From Lachnospiraceae bacterium (GTDB lineage: Bacteria > Bacillota > Clostridia > Lachnospirales > Lachnospiraceae), in NCBI GenBank assembly GCA_024695575.1, contig JAILHY010000073.1, positions 1 to 39,345 on the forward strand: a stretch of DNA of 39,345 bases, written 5' to 3'. This document shows, in pieces, positions 8,050 to 15,814 of this stretch. The stretch's first letter is position 1, and the number at the start of each line of letters is the position of its first letter. The position numbers and the translations under genes were made by a program. Below the pieces are notes generated by a model that worked only from the letters and a program-made list of their open reading frames with translations, made no database searches and was not told the DNA's origin.

Positions 8050-8925
8050 ATGAGTATGATGCGATTTAACTACAGAAGCCAGATGTTAGGGCATTATGTG
8101 GACATATCCATCGTTTATCCGACGGATAATTACAGCTACTATGATCCCAAGAAAGACAGAAAAGGAATTCATGATGAGGGTCATTTTGAAACCGCCAAGC
8201 TTGTTTACGAGCCCGGAATGAAGTTCCAGACCGTATACCTTATCCACGGCGGCGGTGACGATGACACCCTGACTTACAGATATACCAATGCGGAGCGTTA
8301 TGCTCAGGATAACAACGTTATGCTGGTTACTCCGAATATAGCCAACAGTTTCGGAGCCAATGCAGAGTACGGTAAGCGCTATCAGGATTTCCTCGGAGAT
8401 GAGCTTCCTGCAGTGATCCAGAGCCTGTTTGCTTCTTCTTCAAAGAGAGAAGACAATTTCATCATGGGCTATGCAATGGGCGGAAATGTGGCACTTGCTA
8501 CGGCACTCTTACACCAGGACAAATTCGCTTACTGCGTTGACATGTCGGGAGGAATCGGACTTACTCTTGATACCAAGGCTCTGGCAGATGAATTAAGGAG
8601 CGATCACTTCAAGAATTTCCTTCCCATATATAACGGGACTTTCGGCAATCCCGACAAGCTGGAAGGTTCACGGCACGACATTTACAAGGCCGCAAAAGAA
8701 TATAAAGAAAGCGGAAAGGAACTTACCGGCTTCCATGTGATCTGTGGAAGCGATGAGTTTATCCGTAAGCGTGTGGAACGTGATGTGGAGCTTTTAAAGG
8801 AGCTTGGCTACAATCCGGAGTACACGGTTGCGGAAGGCTACAAGCATGATTTTGATCTTTGGGAAGATTACATGCGGATAGCGCTTGACAGCATTCTTCC
8901 GCTTAAAAGAAAGAAGGAGTGCTGA
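8050..8925 (+). CDS. Esterase D-like alpha/beta hydrolase lacking the catalytic serine
   Basis: This 291-residue cytoplasmic protein resembles the esterase D / CE1 family, with oxyanion motif YLIHGGGDDD and a nucleophile-elbow region FIMGYAMGGNVALATALL. The expected G-x-S-x-G reads G-Y-A-M-G: residue 142 is Ala (codon GCA at 8473-8475). The other triad candidates remain, Asp235 (CGSDEF) and His266 (YKHDFDLW). An in-frame upstream start at 7939 overlaps the preceding gene. The ATG at 8050, 13 bases after that gene's stop and behind AAGGGGGAA, is preferred. It may be a non-catalytic partner or binding protein for the neighbouring esterases, or use another mechanism. Confidence 0.85.
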   Translation: MSMMRFNYRSQMLGHYVDISIVYPTDNYSYYDPKKDRKGIHDEGHFETAKLVYEPGMKFQTVYLIHGGGDDDTLTYRYTNAERYAQDNNVMLVTPNIANSFGANAEYGKRYQDFLGDELPAVIQSLFASSSKREDNFIMGYAMGGNVALATALLHQDKFAYCVDMSGGIGLTLDTKALADELRSDHFKNFLPIYNGTFGNPDKLEGSRHDIYKAAKEYKESGKELTGFHVICGSDEFIRKRVERDVELLKELGYNPEYTVAEGYKHDFDLWEDYMRIALDSILPLKRKKEC

Positions 8926-8927
8926 AA

Positions 8928-10178
8928 ATGAAGTCAACTGACAAAACCAATCAACCAACTGAACGCCTCTGGACACTGTCGTTTATCGTAATCATACTTA
9001 ACAGCTTTTTTGCTTCCCTCAGTTACTTTCTGATACATACGCTGGTAACTTCCTACGCTCTTTCTTTCGGAGCTGAGCTTGCGGCAGCAGGATCTGCGGT
9101 AGGTGCTTTTTCCATAGCGTCCATGATAATCAGACCTTTTAGCGGTTTCTTTGCCGACAGACTGAATAAAAAGGTTCTGCTGGCACTTACCACCGCTCTT
9201 ATGGGAATCGCCCTTATCCTTTACAGCGGCTGCCATTCGGTGGGAATGCTTTTCTTTATAAGAATTTTCCACGGTGTTGCTTTCGGCGTTAACGGTACGG
9301 CAAACATCGCTCTTGCGGCTGAGTATATCCCCAAGTCACGCACAGGCGAAGGACTCGGATATTACGGCATCGGTCAGGTTGCATCCCAGATAGTGGGTCC
9401 TCCCCTGGGGCTTGCATTAAAGGACATGATCGGTTACAACATGCTTTTCCTTGGAGATGCCATATTTACAGTAGCCGTTGCGGGTGCGTTCATGCTTGCA
9501 TTCCGTTATAAGAAGGTTGAAAAGCGCAGTCTCAGCCTTAAGGAGCTCTTCCCTCATGTTGAAGGACAGAACAGGTTTAAGAAGATCATCGGATCCCTCA
9601 TTGCTGTTGAATGTATATTCTATGCGCTCATGGGCGGATTGTTCTCCATGGGTAACAGCATTGTAAACGGATTCCTGGTAGTTCTCGGCGAGACCAAGGG
9701 AATTGCCAATATATCCCTTTTCTTTACGATCAACGCGATCATGCTCTTTGTACTCAGATTAACGGTCGGCAAGGCGCTGGACAGAACAAAACTCATTGTC
9801 ATAGTTCTTGCTTCAATGTTTACGGGTGCGGTATCAATGGCACTTGTAGGCTGGTCGGGAATACTGATACCCATTTTGGCCGCATCTGTCATCAAGGCAT
9901 TCGGCAATGTGGGCGGACAGGTTTCACTGCAGTCGGCATGTGTTAAGAAAGTTGATATTGCAAGAGTCGGTGTGGCAACCAGTACATTCTACATCGGCGC
10001 TGACATCGGTAACGGATTTGGTCCGGTTTGGGGTGGTATTGCGGCAGCCAAGTACGGTATCGAAAGCCCCTTCTTTATCATGGCGGGCATATTCATTGCG
10101 GGTATGGTGATCTTTGCCGTATATGAAATGCTTACAGCCAATAAGAATGCGGCAAAAGCAAAGCAACAGGAGGCTTGA
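8928..10178 (+). CDS. MFS transporter
   Basis: This 416-residue polytopic membrane protein has about 12 spans in two six-helix halves. The loop between spans 2 and 3 carries a major-facilitator motif, SGFFADRLNKK, and span 4-5 has RIFHGVAFGVNGTANIALAAEYIP with GEGLGYYGIGQ, as in drug/sugar efflux-type MFS proteins. A GTG at 8919 is possible, but the ATG at 8928 has AAGGAG at 8913-8918 at good spacing. It overlaps the coupling region of the next gene. In this operon it may export a product released by the intracellular esterases (for example an aromatic or organic acid) or act as a second importer. The substrate is not deducible. Confidence 0.9.
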   Translation: MKSTDKTNQPTERLWTLSFIVIILNSFFASLSYFLIHTLVTSYALSFGAELAAAGSAVGAFSIASMIIRPFSGFFADRLNKKVLLALTTALMGIALILYSGCHSVGMLFFIRIFHGVAFGVNGTANIALAAEYIPKSRTGEGLGYYGIGQVASQIVGPPLGLALKDMIGYNMLFLGDAIFTVAVAGAFMLAFRYKKVEKRSLSLKELFPHVEGQNRFKKIIGSLIAVECIFYALMGGLFSMGNSIVNGFLVVLGETKGIANISLFFTINAIMLFVLRLTVGKALDRTKLIVIVLASMFTGAVSMALVGWSGILIPILAASVIKAFGNVGGQVSLQSACVKKVDIARVGVATSTFYIGADIGNGFGPVWGGIAAAKYGIESPFFIMAGIFIAGMVIFAVYEMLTANKNAAKAKQQEA

Positions 10179-10180
10179 GA

Positions 10181-11866
10181 ATGGGACTTATATATAAAGA
10201 CGAATTAAAGAGTGGCCGTAACATGTACATTTATTATCCCAATGTACCTGTTCACAGCCCTTACAAGGTATCCCTCATCGGGATCTTAAGAGACGGGAAG
10301 GACAAAGATTCCGTAGAGAAGCTTCTTTCCATGGGCCTTCAGAAACTTGCGGATGAAAACTGGGTGATCCTCGTGTTCCCCAATCCCGTGGAAGATACTT
10401 GGAATTTTGAATTATCGGAAGACAGACCTGATGACGTAACTGCGCTCGATATCCTCCTGCAGGAAGTCACCAAGCCCGATAACGATCCGCCCAAAACAGA
10501 TGCCATCGGCATACCGCTTCTTTCTGAAATGATCAGACAGTGGCACCCCATGTTTGACTGCAGATATCTCATCGGCATGGGGACGGGCGCATCCATGGCC
10601 TATTCCTACGCGGCCATCCGCCCGGATGAGATAGCAGGTATCCTTGGATTTGGCGGCGGAATTTCAAAGAAAGCACTCGAACAGGCAACAGATACTCCGG
10701 TTGCGGCAGTTTTGTCGGGAGCTTCGGAGGAAACGGCTGAATATTATATCAAAGCAAATCAGGCGGAGCTCAAAGTTGAAAAGGCTCACCTGAACATATA
10801 TGAGAATAAGTTAAATCCTTACATGACGGTTGTGAAGGTCTTTGAACAGTCGGAGCCTTCGGGCGAGATCTTTGCCAAGGTATACAGAGAGACCTTCAAA
10901 AATCTTCGCAGGATGAATACGGGACTTCGTGGCGATCTTTATCGCTTCTCAGATCTTTCGGGCCCTGAATTTACCTGGTACATCGAAGACGAAGTTCTTG
11001 GATGCGGACCCCGCACCTGGCTTGTACACGTGCCTTCGGATCTTCCGAAGGACAGTAAGGTGCCTCTTGTAATGTTCTGTCACGGCGGATCGGATACACC
11101 TACCGAGGCGGCTCACATGGCTAAGTTCCATGAGCTTGGCCGTAAGGAACACTTTATAACCGTTTATCCCTGGGGATCAAACAGAGCAAGCTGGAACATC
11201 AATCTCCTTCCCGACTGGCCGGGAGATGACGTTGAATATCTTACAAAGCTCATTGACTTTATGATCGAGAAATATCCTGTGGATTCAAGCAGAGTATATA
11301 TGTCCGGTTTCTCAAACGGCGCTTCCATGGCGATGGTTGTTTCAATGCTTCATCCCGAGAAGGTTGCGGCCCTTGCATATGTTGACACCAACTGGCCCGG
11401 AAACCGCTGGAAACGCGTAGATATGCAGATCGAAGATGTTGCGGCAATGAAGCTTGCTTTGGAAAAGAAAGAGCCCTGGATGCGAATGCCCGTATGGACA
11501 ACCTACGGAACAAGAGAGGCATCCTATCCCGTAGCAAGAATGCACACCCAGCAGTACCAGTACGATTTCTGGAAGATGTTCAATAACATCGAGGTTAAAC
11601 CCACTCCCGATATCGAAAATCCCGATCCTTCCGGATGCGGTGTGCCCGGCGATGAAGTTGAATGGATCACACCTAATCCCATGTTCCCGAATCACAGGTA
11701 CGAGATAAACAGATTCTTTACAAGGGATCCTGAACCTCAGAATTATTACAACTACGTAATGATGCATGACAAGGGACATGATGTAGCACCTTCCGATGCC
11801 GAGCTTTGCTGGAATTACGCAAAGCAGTTTAAGAGAAATCCCGACGGAACAGTCGGAAGAGTATAA
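10181..11866 (+). CDS. Two-domain PHB depolymerase / feruloyl esterase-like hydrolase
   Basis: This 561-residue cytoplasmic protein looks like two alpha/beta hydrolase units in a row. The C-terminal unit (about 250-561) has an oxyanion region MFCHGGSD and the nucleophile elbow SGFSNGAS with Ser378, plus a candidate catalytic His in MMHDKGHDVAPSD near the end, matching the PHB depolymerase / LpqC group. The N-terminal unit (about 1-235) has a related fold signature, RYLIGMGTGASMAYSYAAIRP, but the nucleophile position is Gly134, so that half is likely non-catalytic and may bind substrate. A TTG at 10175 is possible; the ATG at 10181 has AGGAGG at 10168-10173. It is the last gene before a strong terminator. 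Confidence 0.85.
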   Translation: MGLIYKDELKSGRNMYIYYPNVPVHSPYKVSLIGILRDGKDKDSVEKLLSMGLQKLADENWVILVFPNPVEDTWNFELSEDRPDDVTALDILLQEVTKPDNDPPKTDAIGIPLLSEMIRQWHPMFDCRYLIGMGTGASMAYSYAAIRPDEIAGILGFGGGISKKALEQATDTPVAAVLSGASEETAEYYIKANQAELKVEKAHLNIYENKLNPYMTVVKVFEQSEPSGEIFAKVYRETFKNLRRMNTGLRGDLYRFSDLSGPEFTWYIEDEVLGCGPRTWLVHVPSDLPKDSKVPLVMFCHGGSDTPTEAAHMAKFHELGRKEHFITVYPWGSNRASWNINLLPDWPGDDVEYLTKLIDFMIEKYPVDSSRVYMSGFSNGASMAMVVSMLHPEKVAALAYVDTNWPGNRWKRVDMQIEDVAAMKLALEKKEPWMRMPVWTTYGTREASYPVARMHTQQYQYDFWKMFNNIEVKPTPDIENPDPSGCGVPGDEVEWITPNPMFPNHRYEINRFFTRDPEPQNYYNYVMMHDKGHDVAPSDAELCWNYAKQFKRNPDGTVGRV

Positions 11867-11873
11867 AAATATT

Positions 11874-11916
11874 GGGATCCACCCGCTCACATTCGAAGCG
11901 GGGGATCCCTTTTTTA
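11874..11916 (+). terminator. Rho-independent terminator of the uptake/esterase operon
   Basis: GGGATCC (11874-11880) pairs with GGATCCC (11903-11909) and CCCGCT (11882-11887) pairs with AGCGGG (11897-11902), one bulged A, followed by T6. It ends the + strand operon; the convergent gene stops just beyond it. Confidence 0.9.
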
Positions 11917-11922
11917 TTTGTA

Positions 11923-13032
11923 CTATGATACCAGATCTACATGCTGTAAGGTCCCTGCAGTGCCGTCCTCATAAAGGAACATACCGGTTTTTCTGATGGT
12001 TCCCCACAGATCATTGTTAAAGGAATTGGTAAGTCCGAATTCCGTATCCCTGTGACCAAGATACATGGCACCTATATTCTTGTCTTTCAGAGAATAAAGA
12101 ATATCGTTTCCTTCCGGGTCCTTTGTCCAGATCTTAAGCTTGTCGAAAATGCTGTCGTTTTCGTCGATCCAGCCGTTTCCGTCCTCATCGTGAAGGGAAA
12201 GATCATAGAATCCGTCACCTGTAAGAGCGCCGAAGAGTTCGGAACCGTCGTTTATTTTCCCGTCCCCGTTTTTGTCAAGGGCAAGAAATCCGCTGGTGTC
12301 TGCGAGGCTCTTTATTTTGTCTTCCTTGCCGTCGCAGTCAAGGTCAAAGAAAAAGTCCATGCTCTTAAGATCAGCGGGTACATCGGAGAAGTTAACCACA
12401 AGCGGATCGATCTGCCTCCAAGCGGTTCCTGCGTGGGTTTCCGTGTAGTAAGCTTCGAAACTCCTGCTCATGGAAATGTTCAGATCGATGTCAATGCTGC
12501 GACCGTCGTCCGTCATTACGGTACCCTGGGCGCTGAAGCTGGTGTACTCGTATTCCTGTACGGAATAAGCAAAGTGGTCGTAGGCGGGAACCAGTTCGTA
12601 TTGCGGAACGAAATCCATATCAGAACTTCCGTCCCCGGACTGGCCACATTCCGCAGCTTCTTCCTGGTATTTCTTAGAGGATCCCCCAAATAAGAGTTCC
12701 AGGATGTTTCGAACCATTAGTTCATGAAGTTTCCTGAACTTTTCCAAAGCGCTTTGTTCGTTTGAATAAAACCTTGCTGAGTTTACACTCATACGACCCA
12801 TAGCCGCTTCGATGGAGCCGGAAGGAGTCTGAAGAGCTTTTTCTTCTTCCTGTTCTTTTTCCGTCTCCGTTTCGTTTTGACCGGTTAAGGAACTCATGAA
12901 ATCATTAAGTCCTCCCGACCATTGTCCGTCCCTGTAAGTTGTGCCAACGTACATGCGCTGGCTTGTCCGAGACTGATACAGTCTCGCGGAGTCCATTCCT
13001 ATGTTACCGGAATCGATTCTCAAAGTGTACAA
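11923..13032 (-). CDS. EF-hand-like calcium-binding protein of unknown function
   Basis: This protein of about 369 residues has no signal peptide or membrane span. The C-terminal half carries acidic loops of the DxDxDG type: DLDCDGKEDKI, LDKNGDGKINDGSELFG and HDEDGNGWIDENDSIFDKLK, as in dockerin/EF-hand proteins and the LDxNxDGxINDGSELFG family. The N-terminal 60 residues are polar, with GNIGMDSARLYQSRT near the start. The middle has alternating beta-like stretches. The start is TTG: 13032 is only three bases from GGAGG, and a second TTG at 13023 gives spacing of 12, so the exact start is uncertain. The region from 12052 reads openly on the other strand but that is a shadow. Role unknown; calcium binding is inferred. 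Confidence 0.8.
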   Translation of the reverse strand: MYTLRIDSGNIGMDSARLYQSRTSQRMYVGTTYRDGQWSGGLNDFMSSLTGQNETETEKEQEEEKALQTPSGSIEAAMGRMSVNSARFYSNEQSALEKFRKLHELMVRNILELLFGGSSKKYQEEAAECGQSGDGSSDMDFVPQYELVPAYDHFAYSVQEYEYTSFSAQGTVMTDDGRSIDIDLNISMSRSFEAYYTETHAGTAWRQIDPLVVNFSDVPADLKSMDFFFDLDCDGKEDKIKSLADTSGFLALDKNGDGKINDGSELFGALTGDGFYDLSLHDEDGNGWIDENDSIFDKLKIWTKDPEGNDILYSLKDKNIGAMYLGHRDTEFGLTNSFNNDLWGTIRKTGMFLYEDGTAGTLQHVDLVS

Positions 13033-13105
13033 ATACCTCCTTTTGAATAAAAAATCAGGACGTGCAAGCGGGGAAAGGTTCCTTCCTGCTAATCACATCC
13101 TGTAT

Positions 13106-13111
13106 TTATTA
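13106..13111 (-). promoter_or_regulatory. Possible -10 box for the calcium-binding protein gene
   Basis: On the - strand TATAAT lies about 75 bases upstream of the start. No good -35 box is found at 17 bases, so this is a weak assignment. Confidence 0.35.
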
Positions 13112-13166
13112 TATCGGATGAATTCGCGGGAAAATAAGGGGCCCATTGGAGTTTTTTACATAAATG

Positions 13167-13195
13167 TGGAAAAATCCGTCAGGTTTTATTATAAT
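13167..13195 (+). promoter_or_regulatory. Promoter of the radical SAM operon
   Basis: TGGAAA at 13167-13172 and TATAAT at 13190-13195 are 17 bases apart, 25 bases before the ATG of the radical SAM gene. Confidence 0.65.
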
Positions 13196-13220
13196 CGTAT
13201 GGTAAGAAACGGAGGTAATT

Positions 13221-14576
13221 ATGAATCCCAAGAAATACATGGAAAAGTGTTTTACGGAAGTAATGCATACAACACTTAATCCCGAAGGCCCGGGAGTAGT
13301 GCGCATTCATCTGATCCCGCCCAAGGTTGTGGACGGAAATCTCGCACCAAGCGTTGCCATCATCAACGGTCAGGATATCATTCCCGTGAATCCTTCATGG
13401 AGCATTCTTTTGGCTGAATTTATCAGGAGCGTGAATGAATATCACGGTCGGGAAGTGTCAGATGCAGACATCGAGAATATTATGAAAAAGACTGTTTCCG
13501 GTGTAAAGAAAGTGTTCTGGCTTACACCCGGAAGCCGTATCAGGAAAGATCTTGATATTATCATGACTACCTTTAAGCAGGTGGCATACGGCCAGCCTGT
13601 GACTGAGGATATAGGCTACATGAATATCGGAGAGTACGCCGATTACATGAAGGCGCCTCACAGAATGGACCTTATGGTCAGTGCCATGGAAAAGGACGGC
13701 AAGTGGAACTGCAATCAGGCCTGTGTTCACTGCTATGCTGCGGGTCAGTGTGACGCTTCGGAGAAGGAACTGGGCAAAAAAGCATGGCTCAGCATTCTTG
13801 AAAAGCTTAGAAATATCGGTGTGACTCAGGTTACTTTTACAGGCGGAGAGCCCACCATGCGTGAGGATCTGTTTGAACTTATCGAAGCCGCCAAATGGTT
13901 CGTATCACGCCTTAATACAAACGGTATCAAGCTGACGGAAGAGTACTGTCGGAAGCTTCGTGAAGCGGAGATAGACAGCGTTCAGATCACGTTTTATTCA
14001 AGTGACAAAGAAATTCATAACAAGCTCGTGGGTGCCGATCACTTTGATGAAACGGTGGCAGGTATTGAGAATGCGCTGAAGGCCGGTATCAGCTTAAGCG
14101 TAAATACACCTCTTTGCACTCTTAACGAAGATTATGTGAGCACCCTTAAATTCCTTAAGGAAAAAGGAGTGCGTTACGTTACATGCTCAGGGCTTATCAC
14201 CACGGGTAATGCCCTTACCGAGGAATCTGAATCACTGCAGCTGTCCGTATCCAAGATCAAGCAGGTACTTGCGGATGCAGCGGATTATGCTTACGCCAAC
14301 GGAATGGAGATAAGCTTTACTTCTCCCGGCTGGATCGACGCGGAATTCTTTAAAGAACATGCACTTACCACTCCTAACTGCGGTGCATGCTTAAGTAATA
14401 TGGCCATCACACCGGGCGGCCACGTTGTGCCTTGCCAGAGCTGGCTTTCGGGCGATATCCTTGGAGATATCCAGACCGATAAGTGGACCACCATCTGGAA
14501 CAGCGAAGCCTGCAAGAAGCGCCGCGAATACTCGGCTCTTATGCTCGGAAGATGTCCGCTTAGGAGGGAAAAATAA
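13221..14576 (+). CDS. Radical SAM protein with RRE-like N-terminus and shortened SPASM-type C-terminus
   Basis: This 451-residue enzyme carries the radical SAM cluster motif C164-x3-C168-x2-C171 (WNCNQACVHCYAAGQ) and the SAM-contacting TFTGGEPTMREDL. Residues about 60-125 (IINGQDIIPVNPSWSILLAEFIRSV, then SDADIENIM) look like a PqqD/RRE-type winged helix that could bind a leader or target. The C-terminus has CGAC (387, 390), then G-x4-C (Cys405), Cys431 and Cys445 followed by only six residues. This resembles a SPASM auxiliary-cluster domain cut off after GRCPL, where the family usually continues with more cysteines. GGAGG precedes the ATG. Its stop shares a base with the next gene's ATG. It probably modifies a Cys-rich protein, most simply the next gene product. 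Confidence 0.88.
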   Translation: MNPKKYMEKCFTEVMHTTLNPEGPGVVRIHLIPPKVVDGNLAPSVAIINGQDIIPVNPSWSILLAEFIRSVNEYHGREVSDADIENIMKKTVSGVKKVFWLTPGSRIRKDLDIIMTTFKQVAYGQPVTEDIGYMNIGEYADYMKAPHRMDLMVSAMEKDGKWNCNQACVHCYAAGQCDASEKELGKKAWLSILEKLRNIGVTQVTFTGGEPTMREDLFELIEAAKWFVSRLNTNGIKLTEEYCRKLREAEIDSVQITFYSSDKEIHNKLVGADHFDETVAGIENALKAGISLSVNTPLCTLNEDYVSTLKFLKEKGVRYVTCSGLITTGNALTEESESLQLSVSKIKQVLADAADYAYANGMEISFTSPGWIDAEFFKEHALTTPNCGACLSNMAITPGGHVVPCQSWLSGDILGDIQTDKWTTIWNSEACKKRREYSALMLGRCPLRREK

Positions 14577-15769
14577 TGAAAAAGATAAAAGCGCTTTTAG
14601 CCATATTGCTCGTTTCCCTTCTTTTTATACCCGGGGTCAAGGCGAATGCCGCAAGTCCCACGGATGAGATCCTTAACTACGAGATTACCGTTCACGTAAA
14701 TGAAGATGCCACCCTTACCATGGTTTATCACATAGTCTGGCAGGCTCTCTACGACGGAGGCGGCAGTGATCCACTTACATGGGTCAAGATCGGTATTCCC
14801 AACGATCACGCCACGGGAATCAAGGCTCTTTCCGACAATATCAAGAGTGCAAGCTATCTTGGGTCGGGCGGAAGCTATGTCCGTGTTGATTTTAAGGACA
14901 AGTATTACAAGAATGATATAGTGGATTTTTCTTTTGAACTGAATCAGGACTACATGTACGAAATGAATGTCCTGAAAGAGGGTGAAACCGTATTCTACTT
15001 TACTCCCGGCTGGTTTGACGACTTTGCTGTAGACCGCATATCCGTTACATGGGATTCGAACCGTGCCATAGGCTGGAGCCACGGTGCAAGCCAGGAAGGC
15101 GGCAAACTGCTCTGGACGGGGTCCCTTTCCGCAGGTCAGAAGTTAACCGAGATCAGTGTTACTTATCCCAATACCGCTTTTCGGTTTGATGAATCCAAGA
15201 TGGTTCAGAAGGGCGGAAACAGCTACGAAGACGACGATGATGATGCTTTTGCGACACTTTTCGGAGTGGGATTTGTAATATTCATCATTGCCAAATTGTT
15301 TTCCAAAGTTTCTTCATACACTTCGGGTGCGGGATTTAACTCTAAGCCCAAGACCAAAAAGAAAGTCACCAGAACTCTTATCAAGTATTATCCCACCTGT
15401 CCGGGATGCGGTGCCGCAAGGCCCGAGAATGCCGACAAGTGTGAATACTGCGGCAGGAGTTTCATCGAGAGTGAGGAAGTGGTCGAGGAAAAAGAAATCG
15501 CGGATCCTGCCAAGTACGCCAACGAAGGAACCTTCCGTTACGGAGATTCCCCCAACACTTACGTACGCGTACATGTAACACACGTGCCCATCGTGGTGCA
15601 TTCCACAGGCCGTTCAAGCTGCGCACATTCAAGCTGTGCCTGCGCTCATTCCTGTGCCTGCGCATGTGCATGTGCCTGCGCCGGAGGCGGAAGAGCAGGT
15701 TGCTCCACCAAGGATTTCTACAATACCAACCTTAAGCTCAGTCAGTTAAAGAGAATGAAAAAGAAATAA
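14576..15769 (+). CDS. Membrane-anchored DUF2207-like protein with zinc ribbon and Cys-Ala-rich C-terminal tail
   Basis: This 397-residue protein has a signal peptide (KKIKALLAILLVSLLFIPGVKANA), an extracytoplasmic beta-rich domain to about residue 215 resembling DUF2207, an acidic stretch (EDDDDDAF) and one membrane span at about 226-243. The cytoplasmic part has a zinc ribbon (C275-x2-C278, C289-x2-C292), then a tail with Cys349, 354, 356, 360, 362, 364, 366, 368 and 376. These fall as SSCAHSSCACAHS, a five-cysteine Cys-Ala run, GGGRAGC and a basic end (KRMKKK). Translation is coupled to the radical SAM gene upstream (TAATG). The tail faces the same compartment as that enzyme and is its likeliest substrate; metal binding by the tail alone is the alternative. 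Confidence 0.85.
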   Translation: MKKIKALLAILLVSLLFIPGVKANAASPTDEILNYEITVHVNEDATLTMVYHIVWQALYDGGGSDPLTWVKIGIPNDHATGIKALSDNIKSASYLGSGGSYVRVDFKDKYYKNDIVDFSFELNQDYMYEMNVLKEGETVFYFTPGWFDDFAVDRISVTWDSNRAIGWSHGASQEGGKLLWTGSLSAGQKLTEISVTYPNTAFRFDESKMVQKGGNSYEDDDDDAFATLFGVGFVIFIIAKLFSKVSSYTSGAGFNSKPKTKKKVTRTLIKYYPTCPGCGAARPENADKCEYCGRSFIESEEVVEEKEIADPAKYANEGTFRYGDSPNTYVRVHVTHVPIVVHSTGRSSCAHSSCACAHSCACACACACAGGGRAGCSTKDFYNTNLKLSQLKRMKKK

Positions 15770-15773
15770 TAAA

Positions 15774-15802
15774 AAGGCGGGTCATTAAGACCCGCCTTAA
15801 TT
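15774..15802. terminator. Bidirectional terminator between Cys-rich protein gene and mecA
   Basis: A perfect 10-bp stem (AAGGCGGGTC, 15774-15783, with 15789-15798) has a 5-base loop. A-rich and T-rich flanks make it usable on both strands; the T run is better for mecA on the - strand. Confidence 0.85.
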
Positions 15803-15814
15803 TATTCAGATCAG

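Noticed and set aside
12052-12693. 213-codon open frame on the + strand
   Set aside because: It is antisense to the calcium-binding protein gene, which has acidic EF-hand-like loops; the + frame reads as a low-complexity shadow.
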